Origin: Episyrphus balteatus
Lineage: Eukaryota; Arthropoda; Insecta; Diptera; Syrphidae
NCBI RefSeq assembly: GCF_945859705.1
Contig: NC_079136.1
Span: 77,376,867-77,440,866 of the forward strand
Length of the DNA: 64,000 nucleotides
Reading direction: 5' to 3'
The number at the start of each line of letters is the position of its first letter. Position 1 is the first letter of the stretch. Below are positions 1-13,600 of the stretch, in pieces. Below the pieces are notes generated by a model. It did not search any database, was not told the DNA's origin, and worked only from the letters and a program-made list of their open reading frames with translations. Both the position numbers and the translations under genes were made by a program.

Positions 1-1740
1 TTTCCGCCCGCCAGACCGCTTTTAAGCATTTTTAAGTGCATTTTTCTAATAAAAAACCTAATTACTTATTTTCTGTTAGGTATAACCGTATGATGGTAAC
101 AAATTAATATTCTATGTCAATTCCAGGTCTAGAAAATATAATTTTTAGCCAGCTATTTTTCAGCCTTCCCTCTGCCAGACGCATCCAAAATGCAGTCAAA
201 AATCAACTTTTGGCGTTTTCCTAGGTATTAACCGAATAAATGATACACGAAAAAATCATAAAAAATCCCCTGATTTCAAAAATGTGGGTACCAGAAGTTT
301 TGTTTCAGCTTTCGGCCCGCCAGACCGCTTTGAAGCATTTTGAAATGCATTTTTCTAATAAAAAACCTAATAGCTTATTTTCTGTTGGGTATAACCGTAT
401 GATGGTAACAAATTAAAGTTCTATGTCTATTCCTGGTTTAGAAAATATAAGTTTAAGCCAGATATTTTTCAGCCTTCCCTCTGCCAGACGCCCTTAAAGG
501 TTTCCCAAACAGGTTTTTCCATAGAAAAAACACCTAGTTTCTGTTTTTTTCTTATAAAATTGAAATAATATTTTTTGTTTATAGAGTAACCATATGATGG
601 CCAAATATTAACTTTCTCTGCCTTTTTCTGATTTAGAAAATGTAAGTTTAAGCCAGTTTTGTTTCAGCCTACCCTCTGCCAGACGCCCTAAAAGGTATCT
701 CAATAGTACGGGAAAGTTAGATTTTGCTATATGGGGCATGGGGGTCTGGGAAAAAATCCGAAATGCATTTTGACTTCAGGGCTCGAAAGGCATAAAGACA
801 CGAGTCGTAAACCAAATTTTGTTCAATCGCACCAAGAGTCATTTGGCCGCCATTTTTTTTTTAATACAAATTTTAGTTTTTCACATAACTCGTGTATTTT
901 TTAACCTACAGAAAAAACAATGTAAATGTAAAAAACTTGAAATAATTTAATTTTCTACAATATATGTTAAATGTTAAAAGTTAGGGTGTTTTTTTTTTAA
1001 ACACGTCAAAAAGTGATTTTCTTATTTTTGTCATTATCTCTTTTACTTGAGCGTTTTTTAAAAGTTTGTTCGTTGTAAAAGTTGTAGATCTTTTAATTAC
1101 CTTCATTTGTTACAATATTGGTTTTTCGATTTGACACACCGTTTTCGATCTGTAGGCAAAAAACTTCAAAAAATTGCAATTTTTTGTATAGGGACAAACA
1201 AAATGATTCTTGGTGCTGAAACAAAACTGGCTTAAACTCACATTTTCTAAATCAGGAAAAGGCAGAGAAAGTTAATATTTGGCCATCATATGGTTACTCT
1301 AAACAAAAAATATTATTTCAATTTTATAAGAAAAAAAACAGAAACTATGTGTTTTTTCTATGGAAAAACCTGTTTGGGAAACTTTTAAGGGAGTCTGGCA
1401 GAGGGAAGGCTGAAAAATATCTGGCTTAAACTTATATTTTCTAAACCAGGAATAGACATAGAATTTTAATTTGTTACCATCATACGGTTATACCTAACAG
1501 AAAATAAGTAATTAGGTTTTTTATTAGAAAAATGCACTTAAAAATGCTTTAAAGCGGTCTGGCGGGGGGAAAGCTGAAAAAGAAACTTGCGGTACCCACA
1601 GATTCGAAATCAGGGGATTTTTTATGATTTTTTGGTGTATCATTTATTCGGTTATACCAAAACGCCAAAAATTGATTTTTTGCTGCACTTTGGATGCGTC
1701 TGGCAAGGGAAAGCTGAAAAAGATCACTGCCAGACTTGTT
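1..1740. repeat. Large palindromic (foldback) repeat with internal repeat units
   Basis: Two arms (about 170-705 and 1205-1725) are reverse complements. The block with CCAGACCGCTTT, ACCGTATGATGG and CTTCCCTCTGCCAGACGC on the left returns inverted on the right. The left arm also holds direct copies of a unit carrying GCCAGACG(C). Similarity continues to base 1, so the left edge may lie outside the window. Reading frames inside are not coding-like. The spacer (about 710-1200) is plain AT-rich sequence. It looks like a foldback element or palindromic satellite; family not recognised. Confidence 0.75.
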
Positions 1741-2218
1741 CCGTTGATATACTGTGGTGCATATCTAGATATGTGCACACTCGAATTTCGGTTATATCAA
1801 AACTGCCAAAATATGCTGCCGGCTCTCGGTCTAGTACTATACTTACCTCTAGATTATGCTTTTTTCATGATTTGCAGTATGTACAATGTACATACTTAAT
1901 ACTAAACCTTAAAATTGCATCAATTATATCCCTGCAACGAGCACTTGATGTATGGGTGGATGTTCTAGAACATCTAGTTATTAAAAAAAAGATATCTACA
2001 TTTTTGCAATAAAAAAAAGCTCAAAATAATTTTTTTTTTTCAAAATATTGAGGTTTGAGTTAAAATTTTCAAAAACTATTAACTACAAGTACTAAAATTA
2101 GTTAAAAAAAATAAGAATCTATTTCCGGCTTCAGATCAGGCTATCGTAAGAAATTTTTAGTATTGCCGTTGTATTTATGTAAATATCTCTTTAAATTTTA
2201 AGGGCTTTACCAAATCAA
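1741..2218. other. AT-rich spacer, nothing recognised
   Basis: No gene, splice-supported exon or clear repeat was seen between the palindromic repeat and the next inverted-repeat element. Confidence 0.5.
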
Positions 2219-3226
2219 CTTAGGCCCAATTTATTGACTCTCCATTAAACTTAAATCGCCATTAAAAAAGGGAATTTTAAAATTAAAAACCAATTTCGTT
2301 TAATTCAGTCTCTTTTAAGGATTTCTTTGAAGTTTGGCATCATTAACTTACTGAGCATTAAATTTAAAAGTAGTTTTTGTTAAAACACCAAATTCGACCT
2401 TTTAAGAGGGATTTTTAGAGCTAATGGAGATTTTAAACAGAATTTCTATTTATTCACTCTCCATTAGTGTCAAATGTCATTTCATTTATTTTTTTTATTT
2501 GAATTATTATTTTATTTGAAAAATGTCAAATGAGCGACAGAATTATTAAAAAAAACATCACAATTATGAAAAAAGTCCAGACTAGAATTTTTTGTAGGTA
2601 TACACACATGCATTTGTACCATAAAAAAGAACAAAATTCAAAGAAATTAATGCATTTTTTGTCTACTTCGCACAGATAATACTAGATCTACTAGATTATA
2701 TTCTCCACTTCAAAACTAATCATTTTTGAGATGCTGCATAATACATACATAACATTGCAATTGAAGCCATGAGAAGAAGAGATATAAAGCTTACTTCTAA
2801 ACCAATGACACGAGATGAATGCCGATACACTTAAATTTAAGTTGTTATTTGACACCGATGGAAAAAATTAAAAATTTCACTTAACTCCTTCTTCTTCTCA
2901 TGGTTTTAAAATGTAGGTTGTAGCATTCTTTGGTTACCACTGGTATATCGTTAATCTCTTGCATTTTCTGGAGTTTTCAGCTGCAAAATACTTACGGGTA
3001 ATAGTTTTTTGGTTTTTCTTCCAATTCAAATCTATTTGATTTGACAAAATTTTTAACAGAGTTTTAAATTTAAAGTTTCCATTAAAAGTAAGGACTTTAA
3101 CTAAAGAAGAGTGAATTAAATGAATTTTTAATGATGTATACTTAAAGGCGACAATAGTTTAACGAGGCCGTTAACTAAAGCGATAAATTTCAAAATTTAA
3201 TGGAGGCTCAATAAATTGGCCCTTAG
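2219..3226. mobile_element. Inverted-repeat MITE, TTAGGGCC-type ends
   Basis: The left end reads TTAGGCCCAATTTATTGA followed by CTCCATTAAA. The right end is its inverse, so both ends carry GGCCCAATTTATTGA or GGGCCAATTTATTGA. The interior is AT-rich and noncoding. The ends resemble those at 13,403-13,837 and 24,806-25,142, suggesting one superfamily. No transposase seen; target duplication not resolved. Confidence 0.65.
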
Positions 3227-3299
3227 AGCTCACTTTAATATTTATCTGAACCAATTAAATAGTCAATTTAAAGGCTAAGTTATGTTAGGTAGAAATGGC

Positions 3300-3625
3300 T
3301 TTCAGGAAAATGACTGACACACTTAGACCACCTATTGGTGCGTTGTGATACCATGATTTTGCAAGGAAATTCCTTACTAATTAAACCAGTTGGAGCTTTT
3401 AATGAAGCGGTGAAGGTTGATGATGTCAGTATTATTAAGTTCATTAGTATCTTCTTAGAAGTATTTTTCCAAGTATAACTTACGTCTACTGGAAAGTGTA
3501 GGACATAACCAGAGAAGATGCTGGATTGTTTCTTCTTTCTTCCTCATCAAAGCAACTTCTATCCTCATCAAAGATCAAAGCAACTACTACAGAAGTCGTT
3601 TGAGACTACGCAAAGTCTTATGGCG
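3300..3625 (-). pseudogene. Degraded non-LTR retrotransposon ORF2 3' end
   Basis: Read on the minus strand in shifting frames, the segment gives a Cys-rich patch followed by 'ETIQHLLWLCPTLSSRRK', then 'NTDIINLHRFIKSSNWF'. A Cys-Cys patch followed by E-x-I-x-H-x-L-x-x-C-P is typical of the C-terminus of LINE ORF2 proteins (jockey/R1-like clades), downstream of reverse transcriptase. Frames are interrupted by shifts and a stop, and only the tail of the protein is present. It is a dead 5'-truncated insertion; clade assignment is a guess. Confidence 0.6.
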
Positions 3626-4304
3626 TGTCTACTTATTACGAAGTGTCAAACCCCCTTCTGAAGATGTCCGAAATTAATTTAAATATTTTTTTTTTTAATT
3701 TAATTATTTTTAATTTTCAAAAAGTTTTCAAAATGCAAACAAAAACAAAATATCAATTGATCTGTTTTCAAAAACATTATTTTTCAAAAACAAATTTTAT
3801 TATTATAATATTTTCTTAATTTTGACAATAGGGTTTCGTCATTAATGAGAAAGTCAGACATACAAAAAAAAACGATTCAATGGCATGAGGTACCATTAGT
3901 AACGGTTCCAAAAATATTTTATTTTACCTACATATATCGAAATTAGGACCTTTTTTGTGTATATATTTTTTTTTGAATCAAAATTGTTAGCAAAGTTTTT
4001 GAGAAAAACCATCATTTAAATTTTGGTCAAATACCATTAATTTTATTTCTATTCGATTCGTGCGTGGAAAGGAAAAACTTAATGAACTCCAATTAATAGC
4101 TTAAAAAAAACTGCCATAACTAAAGGCACTCACTATACAAACAAAATGCAACTCCTTCTAACTAGTTTCATAATTTTAGCCATTGTTGGTTATATACAAT
4201 TTTTTTAGTTGTCACATTACGTATACATTCATCTGTCTAGTATTCTTTAAATTGCGACTTTTTTATGTAGAAAAATAATGTTTCAGTTTTTTTTATCATT
4301 TCAG
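3626..4304. other. Upstream flank or intron of the FRMPD4-like gene
   Basis: AT-rich, with no coding signal. It ends in a clean acceptor (tttatcatttcag) at 4304, so it is probably an intron whose upstream exon lies further left or outside the window. No promoter motif is convincing. Confidence 0.45.
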
Positions 4305-4686
4305 ATCCAAACGGGTGGTGTTCAAACGAAATGCTTTTGCCTTCAGGGCACATGACTAACGATGCCCAGCAACCACCACCATCATCATCGTCATCATCAT
4401 CATCCTTGCCACAATTTGAAAATGGTTTGAGTAAGGCATTGGTAAAGCAACAGCCAAAACACCCACATCATCAAATACATAATATTGGAACGACAGGAGA
4501 TGCATTGACATCAACAACAACAACTGGAGAGGGGCCAACAATAAGAAAGACTGGAATAGTAGCAACTACAAATAATTCAGCATCAAATTGGAATGAAATC
4601 GGAAGACATCTTGACGCTTTACAGGAAAATCTCAAAGATGGCTGGACTGTTCATGCTGGCAAAGAGGGACGACTATACTATTGCAA
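4305..4686 (+). CDS. Frmpd4: FRMPD4-like exon 1: N-terminus and start of WW1
   Basis: Acceptor at 4304, candidate ATG at 4331, donor AA|GTGAGT (phase 2). It encodes a low-complexity start with a run of eight serines and Thr-rich stretches, then 'DGWTVHAGKEGRLYYC', the first half of a WW domain (first signature Trp, then the Tyr-Tyr strand). The in-frame codons before the ATG are open back to the acceptor. Confidence 0.88.
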
Positions 4687-7600
4687 GTGAGTTTGGTTAT
4701 AATATTTTATATCATTATAATATTTTTTTAAATCAAGATTTTATATTATATCATTATTGCGATGGCAATATTTAATACGTATACATACTAGAGTGACCGC
4801 AACTTGTTTGCAGATTTTTAGATAGCCAAAATTTCAGCTCGATTGGATAAGTCTAAATGATGCCGACACTCGCTCAAAGTTTCAAAAATCTCTGTTTTTT
4901 CACTGTTTTGCGAAGAAAATTAGCTCTAGCTCCCAAACAGATGTGACTATTTTCACTTTTTATAATATTAAATTGAAGGTAGTGTTTTTACACATAATTC
5001 AGATGCTAAATTTGTTTACTTAAAAAAATCTATATTGTGTACTTTAAGTTCTCAGTACTGACCTTAAAAAAAAGCTAAGGTGCAAACTCTGTTAACAATG
5101 TAACTTTCTGTATTACATACACTAGCGGAGAAATTCCAATTATTTTGAGGTTTTTGAAGTGACTGTGTTTCCATTAAAAATGGTCGCACTGAAATTTTAA
5201 AAATAGGCTTTTAAAGCTCGGTCTTTTTAGTTTTGGGGTCTTCAATCCTATTAAATTCAAACATTTTTATATACAAAAAAAAAATAATTTTGTTTTTGTT
5301 AAAGATTAAGTTCATTTGAAGTTAAAATCGTGATCCTTTACTTTTTTATTTCAAAAATTCTATCGAAAAAAAAAAAAACAAAAAACCGCTCGATGAATTA
5401 AATCGAAACTAGGTTTTGTGGGTATATTAAGCCGTAAAAAGCACGATCAACATTACTGGTTTCTTATTTAGATCTTGGCGCCTGATTATTCCAAAAGCCA
5501 AAAAAGGCTCGTTTTTTATTTCGGATTTTTCAAAGTATTGAAAAATAAAAAAAAAATTTTTTTCAAAAACCTCAAACTTTATTTTTGTAGGAAATTTATT
5601 CAAAACTTCAAAACACTCCTTAATTTTCTTGTGCAATCAGCGTTTGCTAAGATATTGATGTTTAAAAGCAAAAAGATTTTTTTCCGTTCAAAATTCTATG
5701 TCTCAACGTCGAAATTTTCGTATCAAACTTTAAAAAAAAAAAGAAAATATAAGCTGAATAAACAAGTTATCCGATCCATATAGTGGTTAATTTGGAAAAA
5801 AAAATTTCCAAGTTTTTAGACAAAAAAAAAAAAAGAACTGGAAAACGTCTATTGCAGTATGGTCAATCTGGTTGACGGTTGATTGATCTGGAGGTTTTTA
5901 TGTCCGTTCATAAAAGTTGAGATGTTGGAAACGCGGAGTAGCTTTCACAACACTTTGCCCCGCAGCAGAGTTCAATATCCTCAAGTCCTGTTTAGGGACC
6001 TAACTTTCCACGAGTAGATCTGATTTCATTTGCAGGGTTCCGTCACCAGTAAATCCGTTCGTATCCAAGGCTTGTCTTCGTATTATAACTTCATCCTATT
6101 CCTGGCCGGTGAGTTACTCTCACGGCAGGAGCCCTCAATCTGGAGGGCCAGGTTCTTAACTTAAAGTACAAAAGTAATACTTCTTATATAAATTTTTCAT
6201 TATTTTTTTTTTAAGATTTCAATTAGAGAAATCCCCTTTGAAAAATGTTAGAATTCTGAAACTTTTTTTCTATAGTTTCAAGCGAATTTAATCATCTTAT
6301 CTTTAACTGAATAATCTTTTGTAAAAAAAGGAAAATTTGTATTTCTATAAAAAGTTTACTCATTTTTGTTTTATTTTCATCCCACTTTAAATTCTAAAAT
6401 ATCTTTTTTCCACCCAGTGTCAGTAGTCTCTTAGGCTCAGGACATCAAATTAAATTATATCTCAGCCAACATGTCAACTTTCCATATGCACACACCCAAT
6501 TCTGTCAACTTTTCCAATTCAATTTTGTATAAATGCGAAAAAGTATAGAATTTCAACTTGGTACTGTATCTATCCTTCGTTTGCCTATTTTGAAATAGGC
6601 ACAGCTGACGACGTATCCTGACCAACTTCTTGCGTCCTTTTGCATGTACATACATATATTTATATTTGACACTATGAGAGAACTATTGAAAAGTATATTT
6701 AAATGTTTCGTCGTTGTTTCTCGTGGTTCAAAAAACTTGAGAAAAAAAAACTCTTGTTCCATAATTTTTTTTTTGTTTAATGAAAAAATTAAAACTTTTC
6801 TATAAAGGATATTTTTCCACTCTTGAAGAACATTTATTTGTGTCGAGGATGGAGCCAACTCTGATAAACTCTATGGTGAACTAGTGATCCACTAACTTGT
6901 TGTGATTCACTTAGATGTGTTTGTTTGTTTGTTTCTGTTTCAAGAGAACTTCATGCATATGTATATGTAACTTTATACATAATCCTTATGGTAGACATTT
7001 TAATAAAGACGGTTCTCGGCCTGGATCTGGATATATTTTGCTTTTCCTTTTCATCTTCACGTGTGGTTTGATATGGTGACTAAAAGAATTTTACATTGTA
7101 TAATATTCTTTGCACGAACGTTTAAATTAAGAGTTTTGCGGTGCTAGAAGCACTTTATTAACGACATCCGTTTTTCTGTATTAAAATTTAAAACAATACC
7201 CTCTACATGATGAATTGATGATGCTTGGTTCATAACAGATTTGTTTAAGGACTTTAAACGCTTCGTGGATTTTTGTATAAAAAAAAAATATTTGAAAATT
7301 TTTTTTTACAAAATGTAAGAATTATTAGTGTTCAGTTTTTGAGGTGCATCATTTTTTCAACTATAAATAAAGTTATCATGCCTAAAAAATTACAACGAAA
7401 ACAACGACGCTGAAGATGACCACAATGACTGACGTCCCATTTGATTTAGTTTATTGAAGTACCTATGTACTGTACATATTATTAATTTTCACTATAAATT
7501 TTGAAGAAGGAATCGTTCTTAATACCGAAACTTAATAATTTTTTTCTTATTAACTTGCGTTATATTGGGGCTATGAGTACCCAATCTTGTACAACACAAA

Positions 7601-10600
7601 GTGAGATATGGTAACAGGAGGAAATAAAAGAAAAGATAACGATTTTAAATTCTTGAACATCACAGTTAGAGAGGAAAACAGTGCTGGATAAAGCAATCCA
7701 CATTCTTGAGGTGCGGCTAAAGAACGAGTATCTATACTTTATTTTACGTCCAAAATTGAGCTGGAAAGTTTGCTAATGGGTGTTCCTAAAAACGTGTATT
7801 TCAATTTAAATCTGTGGTCATCTTAACCACATTAAAAATCTTAAAAAAAAAGTTAATTATGGCCTGATTAGAATTAGAAAAAAATTGAAATATTTCTCAA
7901 AATCAAAGTATAAAACACTTGTTTCTATTATTTTTTCCAGCGGAAATAACAATTTTTAAACATTTTGTTTTGGTAAAAGTAAACCAAAAGCTGTTAACAT
8001 AAAACTATTACACCATATTGTTGCACTATTAAAGAGCTTATAAATATAAAAATTTCTTGGTTCAAAACCTCACATTAGTGGAGTTATTAAAGTTTTCATT
8101 TAGTATAAATTGTTGTTTCTATTATTTTTTCCATCACTGTACCTAGTACCTACCTTCATATCAAAAAAAGCTAACCCAAAATAAAAAGGAAATAAATGCA
8201 ACAGGGGGTGTAGAATGCGATGTATTATTTTTCAAAAAAAAAAAAATTAACATTTTTTTCAATCCAAAAATGTATTTCTTGAAAATTTTATTTTTGAATT
8301 ACAATTGAAACTAACTATAATTAATGCTTTTGAATACAAGATTTTGATAAAATTGAATTAGTCGTTTGAGTCATTCAGCATTAAAATAAACGGTCTTTTT
8401 TTTACCTGCTAAACTCAAGTATTTCAAAAACGTGACGTGCTTTCTTTGATCCGAGCTCTATTTTTGTTTTCGAATTTAATTTTGACCTTCTAAACCACTT
8501 TTTTAAGAACTTATATAGGACTTTTGTATAAGGTTTTCTCGAGATATTGAGGCTAACGCATTTTTCAAAATTGCACACAGGGCCGTCTTTAACTATCCTG
8601 GGGCCCTTGGGCACACAAGAATTTGGGGCCCTTTTGGAAAGTAAAATGGTTGGCTTAAAAGCAATGGTTGGTGAAAAAGGGGTGCCAATATATCGTTCCA
8701 TATAAAGTACCTAGTGTCTTTATTATTGACAGGGGTTGCCAATAATACGTGCATTGAGACATCAATCGTTGCCAATGCCAATAATAACCCTGTATCCGTT
8801 ATAAGTTTCAGTTTGAAGAATTGGAAAAAAGAGCTCAAACAGATTGATAGATTTGCTAAAAACTCGGTACAGACGATTTGTACTGATCTCCAATATAAAG
8901 TTTTCGAGATATTGCAATTTTCTCAAAAACGGATAACAATTTTGCTTTAAAAAAAAAAAACATGTAATGCTGCAAATAAGCCGCACTTTTGAAATAAGAA
9001 AAATATTTTTTTGGACCGTTATTAACGGTACCTACTTGCCATAGAACCGATTTTTAAATGCAAACGACACAATCGATTTTAATAAAAATTTTGACATAAA
9101 AAGGTTTATACTGATATTAAAATTAAGAAAACTTAAAAAAAAAAAAATTATTTTTGGATTTAACAAAAAATTATTTTTTTTTTGAAAAACAATTTTTTAA
9201 AAGTTTTTTTAATGAATTTTATGTGTCAATCTTTAAATACGAGAGCAATTCGCAATTCTAATTAAAAAATGTTTGGGTGTGCCAACTGCCAACCATTGTA
9301 CCATAGCGTTTTCCATTGAACCATTGATGTACCGTCGACGAGCCGGCAATAGTTTTTTCTTAAACTTTTTCCAACGGAAAAAGTATTGATGTTTTTTTGC
9401 CGACGAATTGATTCTTTTTTCGTCTTTTAATACGAATATACACATATTTTTACACAACACTAAAAATTTGACAGTTTTGTAAACTTCAAACGAAATTATT
9501 ATTTAAGGAAAAAGATAATGGAAGAGAATTCGTTGTTTTTATTAATAAATAATCTTACCTACCTACAGTGGAAAAAAAAAGAAAATATTATTGTCTTATT
9601 TTTTGGAAAATTGAATTTGGGTTTGGTCGTTTGGATTTAAAATTTTGTCCGCATACAACGCCACATAATTTGTTTTCATTTTGAAAACATATATTTTCCG
9701 TATGGGTGTAGACAAAACTTTATTTGATTGTTTGGTTGCCATATAAAAACTAAAACTTTTTTTGGTAGATGGTCTACCCGACAAAAATGTTTTGAGAATA
9801 AATGTGTGAGAGAAATTTTCGTTCCTTCGGGGCCCCCCTGAGAATGGGGGCCCTGGGCACGGGCCCCGTGTGCCCTTATGGTAAAGACGGCATTGATTGC
9901 ACATGACCAAACATTTCTCAAACTGAAATTTATAATCAGAATAAACCACTCTTCAATAGTGCATCCACTTCTCAAAAACGACTATAAAGATTTTGCTTTC
10001 TCTTTTAATTTATTAAAAAATAAAAAAAACAGAAGTGGGTATCATAAAATATCATTTAACCGATTGGAACAAAAAAAAATTCGTACGAAAAAGTTTTAAT
10101 TATTATTTATATCCCTAATTTTAAAATTAATAAAAAGTAAAAAAAAAATATTTTTGGATTCCAATTAAAAAAAAAAAAATACAAAAACCTTTTTTGAAAA
10201 TTTTGAGGTTTAAAAAAACAAAATACTTCTTATATTTTGTTTACATTTCTTGTAAAATTAATATCAAAATTAAATAAAAAATATTCTAATACATGTGCCG
10301 AATGTGCCCATGATTATGAAAGTGGACTAAGTCACTTTTTGCATTGTTTAAAGAAAAACTTACATAACAATTTTCTTATAACGATTTAATTGTATTTCTT
10401 TTTTGAAATCAATGAAGGAGCAATAAAGAACTTTATTTACTGCAATTTCGCTTTCAAATAAACCCTTTAAATAATAATTATTTTTAGGCTAGATTTGATC
10501 GTTTTTTTATGAGTGACTTAGCCCACTTTCATAATTAAGGGCACACATATTTTTATAAAAGCCTTTAATCCTTAAGCAAAAGATTTTGTTTGTGCGGCTC

Positions 10601-13600
10601 TGTTGTCCAATTTATTTTATGTACTTTGATTCACTCTGAGTATACTCATTTTTTTATGAGTGGATAAAATTAAAACAAAACAAATACACTGAGGGAAAAA
10701 ATAAATTGAAGTTGAAACGTCGTTGTTTCAAAGTTGAACTACTTTGATTTATGTGACTTTAAGATACGAAACCATCAAAAATTAACCTATTTTCCACGTT
10801 GATTTTAAAATGTCTATCTTCAACGCAAAATCATTCCGAATAATAGTTAAATCAATGTGGTTTTCATTGATTTCACGTTGTTTTATGGTGGCTTTTCCCT
10901 CAGTGTAGGTAAAAAGAAAACAAATATGAAAAATTAAATGTAAATCATAGCAAGTGTCGCACTCGGATGTCAAATATAAGGTCAAGACAGGATTGAACTA
11001 AAAAGCGATTCCGATTTCCCGAAATGAAAGCATTTATAGAATTAATTGAAATGTTTAAATAAAGCTATACTACGGTGCTATGTACTTTGTAGCTCAAGCA
11101 TTTCTCGTTTTGTTCTTGCTTAACGTTATGTTTGCCTCCTCATAAAGCCTCGTGTAGTAGTATTTAAATCTTTGGCTAGGTAAGGTATACATACATATAA
11201 CTGAAAGATTTCATCCCTTAAGGCATGGATTTTCTTAATTTGTGTCGACAATATAATAGGGCTTCATTAGGAGAGGATCAATTACCGTATATATATACCC
11301 TTTAGTTTGCAGGGTAAATTTCTGGAAAATTAAAGGAAAATTGAATTTGGTAATGGTGTTGAAAACAATTAGGGAATACCTTCTTTAAATTGTGTTTTTT
11401 TTTTAATATAGGTAGACCTACAAAAATTGTTGAAGGCAAACAAAAAATGGCAATTACACTTCCGGACATTAAGCTTTTTAAACAAAATAAATTAATAAAT
11501 GACTAGCTTTTCTTCTTCTATTTTGAACTTAAAAGTTCAATTAAATGTAAATGTTTATTATGAAAATTTGGCAAAATTTCTAGAGTCATTGAATTTCGAA
11601 AAGAATCAATAGCGTCACTGTACAATAATTGACATAATGAAGGAAACCTCTGAAAATATGTCAAAATAGTACTAATATTATTATTTATTTTTTTTTTTAT
11701 TTTAGTCACATAACACAAACATCAGGATGGATACCGCCCTGCGATAACTGGAATCAATGTGTAGATCTGCCATACGGGTGGGAGAGGGCTGTCGACTCGA
11801 AAGGTCGTCCTTATTTCATAAAGTAAGTACAAAAATTCTTATCTCGTTAAGCAACTTCACCATCATCATAATAATGCTCTTGGTCATATCCAGTATTTTA
11901 ACCAGCATACAATTTTGAAGAGTCGTATATTTGCAATGAAAAAAAAAATAAATTTTCTGTCAATATTTCATTTCACAGTCACCTGAATAAGACATCTACC
12001 TATGAAGCACCAGACTGTGTACGATGGGATGAAAATCCACCAGAACCAAGGGTGGTGGTGCTTCAACGAAGCCAAAATATGGGCTTCGGATTTGTTGCTG
12101 GCAGTGAACGACCTGTGATAGTCCGCTTTGTTACGGATGGCGGCCCTAGCATGAATAAGGTAAGTTGGATTGCATGGGATTAAACCTAAATAGGTAGTCA
12201 TATTTCAATAAGGCTATAGGTTAAGAGATAGGGGTTCTGATTTTCGTCGCGGAATGAAGGCATTCAATATAGTTTTATATCGTCTTAGTGAAGAGAGGTC
12301 TGGCCAAACAAAGTAAACCTTTTGGTCTAGCCACTACGAAGCAATCTACCAGATATATAGATGTACAGTACAAGAACGTAATATTTATGTAGGACCTATA
12401 TTGTAGGTGCTATGTGTATGTGTTCATGTACTCCGATTTCAAATAACTTTTGTTCACATACGAAAGGAGAGACTTATTGTAAATATGAAAAACGCTGATA
12501 AAAATTGCGGATAAAATAAAATCTTTTGTAGGTACTACAATTGGATTTCTGTGTGTGACATATTCTAGACTTTTAAACTTTTTATGTTTGTGCTGCTCTT
12601 CTACACATACAATGTTGGTAAATGAAAAGGGGAAATTTCAAGCCACTTAGAAAGATAAACCAATTGAAATACAAAATTTCATAAGTAGGTACACGGTAAA
12701 AAAATTAAATGTAAATAATCAATAATTCAATAGCTTACACTGAACCAAATCTTTACGTAAATACAACGAAAGAATTCGTTGAGCAAACGAAAATTTAATT
12801 AATTTTCAGCCGATGAAAAATTTAATTGGCTCAACGAAATGGCTTTTATACGTTAATGAAGAACTTCATCAATCAACGAAAACTGTCGTATTTTAATGAA
12901 ATTTTTCATAAAAATTTTTGATCGAGAATTAATGAATTCTTACATCACTTTACGAAATTTTTTCATCGATTAACGTAAAATTTAATTAACCACTGTGATA
13001 GTTTTCGTTAGTCAATGTATTTTTGTGATTAATTTATGAAAGAACTTTTGTTAGCTAATGAATTTTTTCGTAAATTTTATAAATATTTTAATTAAATTAC
13101 GAAAAAATATTCGTTAGCTAACGAAACTTTTCGTTGTATAAATTATTTTTTTTTTTACATTCTTTTCGTAGAATTACGAATTTTTTCGTTAACCTACGAA
13201 ATTTTTCCTTCATTTTCTTCCCTTAGTTTTGGAATAAAAAAACCTGAAATTCCGAAAATCCGCTACGACTCGGTGGAGCTCACTTGGACTCATCAGTTGA
13301 CGTATCGTGAGACACCTTGTTAATACGCAAATATTGTTTATATTCAGCTCAACTTACATAGATTTTTAAACAAAAACCTAATGTGAACTATATCCAGAAA
13401 GATTAAGGGCCAATTTTTCAATAATCAGTTAAACAGTCAGATAGTACATATTCCCCTGATAGAGAAAAAATCATTTTTTCAACAGGCAGATATAGCTTAT
13501 TCCTAGGAATAAAACTATCTGCTTCTTTCAGAGACGAATAAAAATTATTCTAAGGAATAATTTCAATAAAAATATTGTGTCAATTGTCAAAGCTGCTTTG

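Noticed and set aside
1587..2012. A 141-codon + strand frame near the left edge
   Set aside because: Starts inside the palindromic repeat, ends in poly-A sequence, and shows no recognisable domain.
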